7,631 nucleotides of DNA from Minisyncoccota bacterium (GTDB lineage Bacteria > Patescibacteriota > Microgenomatia > UBA1400 > PJMF01): assembly GCA_014728425.1 (NCBI GenBank), contig WJLO01000103.1:1-7631 (forward strand), written 5' to 3'. Shown here in pieces: positions 1-5,909 of the stretch. How positions within the stretch are numbered: position 1 is the first letter of the stretch; each line of letters starts with the position of its first letter. The translations under genes were made by a program, and so were the position numbers. The notes beneath the pieces were generated by a model that made no database searches, was not told the origin of the DNA, and was given only the letters and a program-made list of their open reading frames with translations.

Positions 1-86
1 AATCAAACTCAACTCAAAAACAATCAAGCTCTTCTACTAAATCAGTTAATAAAACTCAAAAATCAACATCACCTCAGCTGAAAAAT

Positions 87-2003
87 ATGTCAAGTTCAAA
101 GTCTAGTCGTTTTCGTTTTATACCGCAAAAACGTTGGCAAAAAATCGTAGTAACTGGCTTGACGGTAGTATTAGCGCTAATGTTAATTGTGGCTGGTTTA
201 GGACTCTACACCTATCAAGTTGGTAAACAACTTCAAGCCCAGGCTATGCAGGCTCAAACTATTGGCCAAGAAGCTTATGCTGCTTTTAAAGACCAAGACC
301 TAGTACAAAGTCAAGCCAAGGTTAAAGAACTACAACAACAACTACAGCAAATCAAACAAACCTATCATCAGCTAAGTTTTTACCGAACTATTCCAGTAAT
401 TAAAAACTATTATCTTGATGGTGAGCATGGTTTAAATGCAGCTGAACACGGCCTAGCAGCTGGTGAAAAAACCATTACCACACTTACTCCCTATGCTGAT
501 GTCTTGGGTTTTAAGGGTGGTGAAGAGGGCGGCATTGATGGTCCGGGTGGAGTAGCAGAAAATCGCATTAAGCTGGTATTAGAAACTTTAGACAAAGTAA
601 TGCCTGAGTTTGATGAAATCGAAACCCATCTCACCCAAGCCGAAGCTGAGCTAGCTCAGATTGATCCTCAACGTTATCCTGAAGAATTTAAAGGCATGCC
701 AGTCCGAGCTAAACTCACACAAGTCCAAACCCTGGCTGATCAAACCATTGGCAAGATCACTAGCCTGCGTCCAGTGCTTGAAGAACTTCCTAATATTGCT
801 GGCTCTAAAGGAGAAAAAAAGAAATATATTATTTTGTTTCAAAATGATAATGAGTTGCGTCCTACTGGAGGATTTTTAACTGCTTATGCAGTAGTAGAGG
901 TAGAGAACGGTAAAATTTTTCCGGTTAAGTCTGACGACATTTATGAGCTTGATCAACGTTTTAAAGAAAAAATCGATATTCCTGAGGCTTTGGGTCGATA
1001 CTTAACTACAGAAAAATATTGGAACCTCAGAGACATGAACACCTCACCAGATTTTAAAGTTTCTATGGATCAGTTTTTTACTCATTATCAAGCTGTGCCT
1101 GGAGAACCAGAAAATATTGATGGCATTATTGCAGTTGATACTAATGTTTTAACTGGCTTGCTAAGTATTTTAGGACCAGTGGAAGTGCCTGGTTATGGCC
1201 AGTTTTCTGCTGAAAATGATCCTCGGTGTGATTGTCCTCAGGTGGTTTATGCTTTATCAGAAATTATCACCAAGCCCACTCCTTATCATCGAGAGGATCG
1301 TAAAGGCATTTTAGGGCCAATGATGGCAGCTATTTTAATGAAAACTTATGGAGCGCCAAAACAATACTTTGCTGATCTTTTCCAATTTGGTTGGCAAAGT
1401 TTAGAAAGTAAATATGTTCAACTTTACTTTACTGATGAAAAAGCCCAACTTGCTGCTGAAGCCATTAATGCTGCTGGCCGGATTAAACCAGTAGAAAATC
1501 AGGACTTTTTAGCTATTATTAATGCCAATTTAGGCGGTGCTAAATCAAATCTATTTACCAACTATCAAGTTAAACAGATTGTAGCAGCACCAAAAGATGG
1601 TCAACTCCAAAAAACTGTAGAAATTACTTATAAAAACACTCGTAAAGCTGATAACTGTAATTTAGAAGCAGGTCAGCTTTGTTTAAACTCTACTTTACAA
1701 GACTGGACGCGCTTGTATTTACCTCAAGGGGCTAAGCTGGTTAAAGCCCAAGGCTTTACTATGGAGCCTAAAGAATATCAAGAAGCTGGCTTTAGTGTGA
1801 TTGATGGCTTTTTTACTCTAGAACCCTTAGGGGTGGCTAAGATCATTGTTACTTATACAGTTCCTTATGAAAATCAAGATGTTTATCAAGTAATGCTCTG
1901 GAAACAAGCTGGCATTGAACCTTTTGAAACCATGATGGAAGTAACTGGCGGACAAGAAAAAATTACCATTGATAAAGATCAAGTTTACGAAGTAGAGTTT
2001 TAA
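87..2003 (+). CDS. Membrane-anchored DUF4012 family cell-surface protein
   Basis: The protein has a short basic N-terminus, one membrane helix at about residues 20-43, a Gln-rich coiled coil at about 65-95, a Gly-rich linker at about 141-155, and then a large extracytoplasmic part. The signature NELRPTGGF at residues 255-263, followed by a beta-rich stretch, is the hallmark of DUF4012, a family common on the surface of Candidate Phyla Radiation and Gram-positive bacteria. Its biochemical role is not established. Relationship to LytR-type cell-wall enzymes has been considered, but I see no catalytic motif that proves it. Two close cysteine pairs (C381/C383 and C524/C532) lie outside the membrane and could form disulfides. 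ATG 87 is the first in-window start, but it has no clear Shine-Dalgarno and the frame is open back to base 3 with similar Ser/Gln/Lys-rich codons, so the true start may lie upstream of the window. The stop is TAA. Confidence 0.88.
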   Translation: MSSSKSSRFRFIPQKRWQKIVVTGLTVVLALMLIVAGLGLYTYQVGKQLQAQAMQAQTIGQEAYAAFKDQDLVQSQAKVKELQQQLQQIKQTYHQLSFYRTIPVIKNYYLDGEHGLNAAEHGLAAGEKTITTLTPYADVLGFKGGEEGGIDGPGGVAENRIKLVLETLDKVMPEFDEIETHLTQAEAELAQIDPQRYPEEFKGMPVRAKLTQVQTLADQTIGKITSLRPVLEELPNIAGSKGEKKKYIILFQNDNELRPTGGFLTAYAVVEVENGKIFPVKSDDIYELDQRFKEKIDIPEALGRYLTTEKYWNLRDMNTSPDFKVSMDQFFTHYQAVPGEPENIDGIIAVDTNVLTGLLSILGPVEVPGYGQFSAENDPRCDCPQVVYALSEIITKPTPYHREDRKGILGPMMAAILMKTYGAPKQYFADLFQFGWQSLESKYVQLYFTDEKAQLAAEAINAAGRIKPVENQDFLAIINANLGGAKSNLFTNYQVKQIVAAPKDGQLQKTVEITYKNTRKADNCNLEAGQLCLNSTLQDWTRLYLPQGAKLVKAQGFTMEPKEYQEAGFSVIDGFFTLEPLGVAKIIVTYTVPYENQDVYQVMLWKQAGIEPFETMMEVTGGQEKITIDKDQVYEVEF

Positions 2004-2051
2004 CCCAATCACAAACCAATTGGCCAAAAAACTGTTAATTGTTTTAAATTA

Positions 2052-2594
2052 ATGACTAAAAAACAGCTGCTACTCAATGCTATTGTGTTAAAAAGGACCA
2101 ATACTGGTGAAACCGACCGCGTGGTTACTTTATTAACTCAAGAACAAGGCAAAGTGATTTGCGTTGCCAAAGGAGTGCGTAAGCTTAAATCTAGCAAGCG
2201 AGCTTTTTTAGAACCTGGCAATTATATTAAAGCCTATTTAATCAAAACTAAATCTTTACCCTTACTAACGCAGGCACAACTAATCCAAGATTTTGCTCAA
2301 AGTAAAAGCAGTTTGATTCGTATTCGTAAACTAAGCCAAGTTCTAGAAATCTTAGAAAAGCTTTTTGTCAATGAAACTATTCCAGCTAATCTCTATCAAG
2401 AGTTGCTTAAATTACTCACCCATCTTAATCAGGCTCAAGTTTCTAATCGATTAATCAAAAACAAGCTAGCAGAGTTGATTGCTGCTTTAGGTTTTGTTCA
2501 TCCTCAGCAAACTAAACATCAATCTATTCTTGATTATGTAGCAGAGATCAGCGAACGACCGGTTCGTAGTTTTGAGTATTTAACTGTTTCTTAA
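2052..2594 (+). CDS. recO: Compact DNA repair protein RecO
   Basis: RecO helps RecR load RecA onto SSB-coated single-stranded DNA in the RecFOR repair pathway, and anneals complementary strands. The N-terminal OB-fold portion is recognisable: an initial strand, GETDR at residues 19-23, LLTQEQGK, then AKGVRK at 39-44 and an LEPG turn. The helical part follows, with GFVHP at 147-151 and a C-terminal RPVRSFEYL at 169-177 that resembles the normal RecO end (RPLRS-type). At 180 residues it is shorter than typical RecO (about 240-250). Only about 17 residues separate GFVHP from RPVRS, so the region that usually carries the four zinc-binding cysteines is missing; the only cysteine is C37. Because the C-terminal motif survives, this looks like a compact form rather than a frameshifted gene. 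It begins 48 bases after the DUF4012 gene. No Shine-Dalgarno is visible. Confidence 0.87.
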   Translation: MTKKQLLLNAIVLKRTNTGETDRVVTLLTQEQGKVICVAKGVRKLKSSKRAFLEPGNYIKAYLIKTKSLPLLTQAQLIQDFAQSKSSLIRIRKLSQVLEILEKLFVNETIPANLYQELLKLLTHLNQAQVSNRLIKNKLAELIAALGFVHPQQTKHQSILDYVAEISERPVRSFEYLTVS

Positions 2595-2671
2595 AGTAAT
2601 TAGCTAGTAACAATTTTCAGATTTAAAACCAAAGATGCTTATCACAAATTTAGAAAAAGCAGTTACTTTCG

Positions 2672-2680
2672 TGGTATAAT
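2672..2680 (+). promoter_or_regulatory. Extended -10 promoter for the glyS leader
   Basis: The sequence TGGTATAAT matches the extended -10 consensus (TGnTATAAT) exactly. No good -35 element lies at 16-18 bases upstream, as is normal for extended -10 promoters. Transcription would start near 2686-2688, just before the first conserved bases of the T-box leader, and would give a 5' untranslated region of about 225 bases. Together with the 80-base gap after recO, this indicates that glyS has its own transcript. Confidence 0.7.
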
Positions 2681-2692
2681 GACTTATAAACA

Positions 2693-2868
2693 AGTAAAGA
2701 TCACTTCATTTCGCCTTTGGCAAGCGGCTAATTTAAAATTTTGCTGAATCATCAACTTTGGTTATTTTCAGCTAAATTAGTAAAATGAGGTTAATTAAGC
2801 GCTCTCTTAAACCAAGTTTAAGACTGAGAATGAGGGTGGAACCGCCCAAGTTGGGTCCCTCAAACTCA
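2693..2868 (+). promoter_or_regulatory. T-box riboswitch (tRNA-Gly sensing) upstream of glyS
   Basis: The core T-box AGGGTGGAACCGC lies at 2833-2845. It forms the antiterminator shape: GAGGG (2832-2836) pairs with CCCTC (2857-2861), the seven-base bulge TGGAACC follows, and an upper helix CCC/GGG closes a small loop. Outer TGAG (2825-2828) pairs with CTCA (2865-2868). The bulge TGGA (2837-2840) would pair with a UCCA tRNA end, which matches bacterial tRNA-Gly (U73). An AGTAAAGA motif at 2693-2700 resembles the AGUA box at the start of Stem I. By hand folding, Stem I is 2703-2711 with 2783-2791, 2728-2735 with 2773-2780, and 2743-2748 with 2767-2772. A perfect 7-bp hairpin at 2806-2822 fits Stem III. 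The family senses uncharged tRNA and raises expression of the matching synthetase gene. Confidence 0.9.
2797..2805 (+). promoter_or_regulatory. Candidate anti-Shine-Dalgarno strand of the glyS leader
   Basis: AAGCGCTCT at 2797-2805 can pair with the ribosome binding site segment GGAGCGCTT at 2904-2912: eight Watson-Crick pairs plus one G-U. The same bases adjoin, and could extend into, the Stem III hairpin (2806-2822), so the two pairings may be exclusive. This is inferred from complementarity alone. The core AGCGCT is a palindrome, which makes chance complementarity somewhat easier. Confidence 0.5.
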
Positions 2869-2900
2869 CACCTTAAACAAAGTTTTTAGGTTATAATAAC

Positions 2901-2907
2901 AAAGGAG
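2901..2907 (+). promoter_or_regulatory. Strong ribosome binding site of glyS
   Basis: AAAGGAG sits five bases before the glyS ATG. It is the strongest Shine-Dalgarno in the window; most other genes here have none. This fits a gene whose translation initiation is the controlled step. Confidence 0.8.
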
Positions 2908-2912
2908 CGCTT

Positions 2913-4319
2913 ATGCCAAACCCACAACCCAGTTTAGATCAAATTACCGCTTTATGTAAACGCCGGGGTTTTATCTTTCCTACCTCAGAAATCTATGGTG
3001 GCTTACACAATTGCTATGACTATGGACCCTTGGGTGCAGTTTTATTACGCAACATTCGTAATCTTTGGTGGGATGAGTTTATTACTAAGCGTGATGACAT
3101 GGTTGGGCTTGATAGCCAAATCATCCTACATCCTCAAACCTGGGTCTCTTCTGGCCATGTTACTGCCTTTACTGACCCTCTGGTAGAAGATAAAGTTACT
3201 CACAAACGTTATCGAGCAGACCATTTAATTGAAGCCTGGTTGGCTAAACATGCTGAAGAACCAAAGTGGCAAGACTTTGTTGTGGAAAACCTAGATAATG
3301 AACAAATGGCTGAGTTTATTAAAAAACACTCAATTAAAAGCCCTGAAGGCAATGAGGTTACTGAGCCAAAAGACTTTAATATTTTGTTTGAAAGTGCTAT
3401 TGGGGCAGTTACTGGCGAAAAATCAAAGGTTTATTTAAGAGGCGAAACAGCTCAGGGAATCTTTACCAACTTTAAACAAGTTGTTGATTCTACTCGAGTA
3501 AAACTACCCTTTGGTATTGGACAGATTGGCAAAAGCTTTCGCAATGAGATCACTACTGGGCAGTTTACTTTTCGTACTTTAGAGTTCGAGCAGGCTGAAA
3601 TTGAATACTTTTTTGATCCTGAACAACAGGATTGGCAGCAGTTATTTAAACAATGGCAAACCCAAATGTGGAAATTTGTTAATGAAACTTTAGGAGTAGA
3701 CGCTGATAACTTGCGTTGGCGCCAACATACTGATCAAGAACGCAGTCATTATAGCAAAGATACTTATGATCTAGATTATCGTTATTCTTTTGGCTGGAAA
3801 GAGCTTTGGGGCATTGCTTATCGCACTAATTATGATCTCAAGCAACATAGTAAACATGCTGATCAAAACTTAGAATACATTGATCCCCAAACCAATAAAA
3901 AGTTTTTTCCTCATGCAATTGAGCCAGCAGTGGGGGTTAATCGTTTAGCCCTAATGGTGCTAACTGATGCGTATTGGCAAGATACTGCTAACAAGCGCAC
4001 TGTGCTCAAACTTAAGCCTAATTTAGCACCTTATCAAGTAGCTGTGTTTCCTTTATTAAAAAACAAGCCTAAACTAGTTGAACAGGCCAAAACAGTTTAT
4101 GATCACCTAAAAAACCATTTGGCAGCAACTTGGGATGAGCGCGGTAACATTGGTAAACGCTATCTTTATCAAGATGAAATCGGCACGCCGTTTTGCATCA
4201 CTATTGACTTTGATACCCTGGATGATGAAAGCGTCACTGTGCGCGATCGTGACACTACTAAACAAGAACGAGTTAAGATTTCTCAACTTGAAAAATATTT
4301 TCAAACTAAGTTAGGATAA
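2913..4319 (+). CDS. glyS: Glycyl-tRNA synthetase, one-chain class II type
   Basis: This cytoplasmic enzyme attaches glycine to tRNA-Gly using ATP. The 468-residue length and motif set match the homodimeric one-chain GlyRS found in Thermus, mycoplasmas and eukaryotes, not the alpha2-beta2 enzyme of E. coli. Visible in order: motif 1 with NCYDYGPLG near residues 33-41; the HPQTWVSSGH segment near 73-82; the GETAQGIF glycine-site segment; motif 2 starting FRNEI at 209-213 and continuing to EFEQAEIEYF; motif 3 with PHAIEPAVGVNR at 333-344, ending in the motif arginine R344; and a C-terminal anticodon-binding domain from about 370, including YQDEIGTPFCITIDFD. The start follows AAAGGAG at five bases. 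Expression is probably controlled by the T-box leader just upstream. The stop is TAA, and the next gene follows after 32 bases, probably on the same transcript. Confidence 0.97.
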   Translation: MPNPQPSLDQITALCKRRGFIFPTSEIYGGLHNCYDYGPLGAVLLRNIRNLWWDEFITKRDDMVGLDSQIILHPQTWVSSGHVTAFTDPLVEDKVTHKRYRADHLIEAWLAKHAEEPKWQDFVVENLDNEQMAEFIKKHSIKSPEGNEVTEPKDFNILFESAIGAVTGEKSKVYLRGETAQGIFTNFKQVVDSTRVKLPFGIGQIGKSFRNEITTGQFTFRTLEFEQAEIEYFFDPEQQDWQQLFKQWQTQMWKFVNETLGVDADNLRWRQHTDQERSHYSKDTYDLDYRYSFGWKELWGIAYRTNYDLKQHSKHADQNLEYIDPQTNKKFFPHAIEPAVGVNRLALMVLTDAYWQDTANKRTVLKLKPNLAPYQVAVFPLLKNKPKLVEQAKTVYDHLKNHLAATWDERGNIGKRYLYQDEIGTPFCITIDFDTLDDESVTVRDRDTTKQERVKISQLEKYFQTKLG

Positions 4320-4336
4320 TTAAGTTACTAAACTAG

Positions 4337-4343
4337 TTAAAGG
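4337..4343 (+). promoter_or_regulatory. Ribosome binding site of the anchored protein gene
   Basis: TTAAAGG lies eight bases before ATG 4352 and supports that start. No promoter or terminator is evident in the 32-base gap after glyS, so read-through from glyS is likely. Confidence 0.5.
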
Positions 4344-4351
4344 TCTATCTT

Positions 4352-5155
4352 ATGAAACTTAAAAACCCCAAACTTTTACTTGCTTTAACAGCAATTTTAA
4401 TAGTTATTATTGGCGGTGGTCTAGCAGTTTGGAAGTTTAAAAACAAACCTAGCACTGATAGCCAAGAAGAACCTCAGAAAAAACGCATTGCTGAGCCTAC
4501 CAATGTGATTCCAGTCAGCGAGCGACCTTATATTCAAATCGCGCCTTTAGCAGATGGTAGAAACTTAGTTTTATTAATAAAGCATTTAAACAAGCCTGCT
4601 ACTAGCGTAGACTATGAGTTAGAATATCAAGCCGGCTCATTACTGCAAGGAGCCTTTGGCAATATTGACCTTAGCACTATGCCTGCTCAAACTCAGATTT
4701 TATTAGGCAGTTGTAGTGCTGGTGGTGCCTGTACCTATCACGAAGATGTGCAAGGTGGGACTCTGGTGACTCGCTTTCAAGGTTCAGAAAACTATGCTTT
4801 AAAATCCAACTGGCGCTATTTTGACAACCGAGCCGGTAACACTGAGTTTAGTTCTAAAGATGCGAAATTTCAACTAATTAGCAAAGATCTTGCTAATCAA
4901 CGTTATTTAATCATCTTTAACACGGCTGGTTATCCAGAAGGATTAGAGGGCACAGTTGTATCTGACCCTTATTCTTTGGCAGTTTCTAGCAACTTAACTG
5001 GCAGTGCTCAGCTAACCATGCGTGCTAATGAAGAAGGGGAGCTCAAGATCATGGGTTGGGATGGAGAAGCATGGCAAGAGTTTACAGGTGAAGTTGATGG
5101 TAAAATGATCGAGGCTGAAGTGGAGTTGATGGAGCTATATGTGGTGGTGAAATAG
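4352..5155 (+). CDS. N-anchored extracellular protein of unknown function
   Basis: I do not recognise a named family. The 267-residue protein begins with a basic stretch and one hydrophobic helix at about residues 8-27, with no lipobox cysteine after it. A hydrophilic Lys/Glu/Ser/Pro linker follows to about residue 50, then a long domain whose alternating polar and hydrophobic pattern suggests mostly beta strands. The only conspicuous motif is GSCSAGGACTYHED, with C121 and C127 spaced to form a small disulfide loop; the Ser-Gly filling and following Tyr-His stand out. The acidic C-terminus ends in a hydrophobic LYVVVK strand. The likely location is anchored in the membrane and facing outward. 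It probably shares the glyS transcript, but nothing links it functionally to tRNA charging. The stop is TAG. Confidence 0.82.
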   Translation: MKLKNPKLLLALTAILIVIIGGGLAVWKFKNKPSTDSQEEPQKKRIAEPTNVIPVSERPYIQIAPLADGRNLVLLIKHLNKPATSVDYELEYQAGSLLQGAFGNIDLSTMPAQTQILLGSCSAGGACTYHEDVQGGTLVTRFQGSENYALKSNWRYFDNRAGNTEFSSKDAKFQLISKDLANQRYLIIFNTAGYPEGLEGTVVSDPYSLAVSSNLTGSAQLTMRANEEGELKIMGWDGEAWQEFTGEVDGKMIEAEVELMELYVVVK

Positions 5156-5406
5156 CGAACAATTTAATAAAAAACTCTTCATTTTATAAAAAATTGCACT
5201 GTGCATTCTTTTGTTTTAGCCTGTCAAGCTTCTTGAAAAACTTTTTAATTACAAAAACTGCTTAAAAAAACTAAGCAGATTTACCGCAAAAAGCTTTGAA
5301 TCTCTTGTTGGCTTGTAAATAGGCTTAAACTAATAGGCATGAAATGCTAATAAAGCAAAATCTTAGTAACTCTCCTTAATTTTTAAGCTGATTTCTCTTA
5401 AACCCG
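5156..5406. other. Gene-free region with small hairpins
   Basis: No convincing gene lies on either strand; open frames are short and lack start signals. The region is very AT-rich. Short inverted repeats are visible: TCAAG/CTTGA near 5224-5236, CTGCTTA/TAAGCAG at 5258-5278, and GCAT/ATGC near 5338-5348. AATAGGC occurs twice near 5318-5338. It could be a long 3' untranslated region of the preceding gene, or could contain a small RNA ending at the terminator at 5407. I cannot choose between these, and I see no tRNA-like or known RNA motif. Confidence 0.4.
5252..5278. other. Hairpin with terminator-like form on the - strand
   Basis: CTGCTTA (5258-5264) pairs perfectly with TAAGCAG (5272-5278) around a seven-base loop. 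On the - strand the stem is followed by five T residues (complement of 5253-5257), a weak intrinsic-terminator shape. On the + strand only ATTT follows. No - strand gene in the window needs a terminator, so its role is open. Confidence 0.3.
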
Positions 5407-5439
5407 AAACTGGTTTCGTCTTGCAAACCAGTTTTTTTT
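5407..5439 (+). terminator. Rho-independent terminator
   Basis: AAACTGGTTT (5407-5416) pairs in all ten positions with AAACCAGTTT (5425-5434) around an eight-base loop, and a run of eight T residues spans 5432-5439. The T-run is on the + strand only. It would end transcription arriving from glyS and the anchored protein gene, about 250 bases past the latter's stop, and so insulates the division operon. Confidence 0.85.
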
Positions 5440-5449
5440 CATGCATAGT
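5421..5449 (+). promoter_or_regulatory. Possible mraZ operon promoter
   Basis: TTGCAA (5421-5426) and CATAGT (5444-5449) each match four of six consensus bases and are separated by exactly 17 bases. Transcription would begin near 5456, at the edge of the putative MraZ boxes. The -35 lies inside the terminator hairpin, and AT-rich DNA offers many chance matches, so this is tentative. Confidence 0.3.
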
Positions 5450-5476
5450 AAAAGCTAGTGGTAAAAAGTGGTAAAT
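5447..5476 (+). promoter_or_regulatory. Putative MraZ operator: direct repeats with 10-base period
   Basis: AGTGGTAAAA (5457-5466) is followed directly by AGTGGTAAAT (5467-5476), and a degenerate copy beginning AGT starts ten bases earlier at 5447. MraZ proteins of E. coli and mycoplasmas are known to bind short G-rich direct repeats with about one helical turn between them, just upstream of mraZ. The position here, 14 bases before the mraZ start, and the TGG core fit that pattern. Autoregulation of the division operon is inferred. Confidence 0.6.
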
Positions 5477-5489
5477 TAACAATATAACT

Positions 5490-5909
5490 ATGTTTATAGG
5501 TAAATACTACCACAAGCTCGAAGCTAAAGGTCGGTTATCTTTGCCTAAAAAATTTCGTGATCAAGCCAGTGATTGGGTGATCACTAGAGGATTAGATGGC
5601 TGTTTATTTATCTTTACCACTGTTGATTTAAAAGATCAAATCAGAGACTTAACTAGTCGCACCTTGACAAAAAAAGCTCATCGAGACCTGGCTCGAATCA
5701 TGGCTAATGAGGCTACTGTGATCAAGCCAGACAACAACGGTCGAGTACAGCTGCCCGAGTACTTGATTAAATTTGCTCAACTTAACAAAGAAATCGTAGT
5801 AGTAGGAAGCTACAATCGTTTAGAAATCTGGAATCAACAGCGTTATCACCAATATGTTGATCAACTAGAAAAACAGGCTGAAGCAATTGCTGAAACTATT
5901 CATGAGTAA
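5490..5909 (+). CDS. mraZ: Transcriptional regulator MraZ
   Basis: MraZ is a DNA-binding regulator of the AbrB-like swapped-hairpin fold that forms a ring and usually represses its own division and cell-wall operon. The 139 residues match the family length. Two tandem half-domains are visible: the first has MFIGKYYHKLEAKGRLSLP at residues 1-19 and VITRGLDGCLFIF; the second has DNNGRVQLPEYLI followed by VVVGSYNRLEIWN. These correspond to the paired D/E-x-x-GR-x-x-(L/I)P motifs of MraZ. The C-terminus is a charged helix. No Shine-Dalgarno precedes the start, but the N-terminal residues match the family start exactly. The end overlaps the rsmH start by eight bases, and candidate operator repeats lie just upstream. 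Confidence 0.96.
   Translation: MFIGKYYHKLEAKGRLSLPKKFRDQASDWVITRGLDGCLFIFTTVDLKDQIRDLTSRTLTKKAHRDLARIMANEATVIKPDNNGRVQLPEYLIKFAQLNKEIVVVGSYNRLEIWNQQRYHQYVDQLEKQAEAIAETIHE

Noticed and set aside
651..879. Overlapping open frames within the DUF4012, glyS and recO-proximal sequences on both strands
   Set aside because: They lie wholly or mostly inside well-supported genes, have unlikely protein composition and lack start signals.
2052..2594. RecO as a frameshifted pseudogene
   Set aside because: The final residues still match the C-terminal RecO motif, and all frames just past 2594 soon hit stops with no zinc-finger remnant.
2870..2891. Imperfect hairpin after the T-box as a transcription terminator
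   Set aside because: The stem has a mismatch and only three or so strong pairs, and the bases that follow are TATAATAAC, not a T-run.
2892..2897. A perfect TATAAT just before the glyS ribosome site, as a second promoter
   Set aside because: No -35 or extended -10 accompanies it, and a transcript starting 6-8 bases later would begin inside the Shine-Dalgarno. The upstream extended -10 at 2672-2680 is a better fit.
5222..5227. A perfect TTGACA on the - strand as a promoter
   Set aside because: No -10-like hexamer lies at 16-18 bases downstream on that strand, and no - strand gene follows.
5281..5339. Short - strand reading frame of about 18 codons in the gene-free region
   Set aside because: The nearest Shine-Dalgarno-like AAGGAG is about 28 bases too far away, and the peptide has no recognisable feature.
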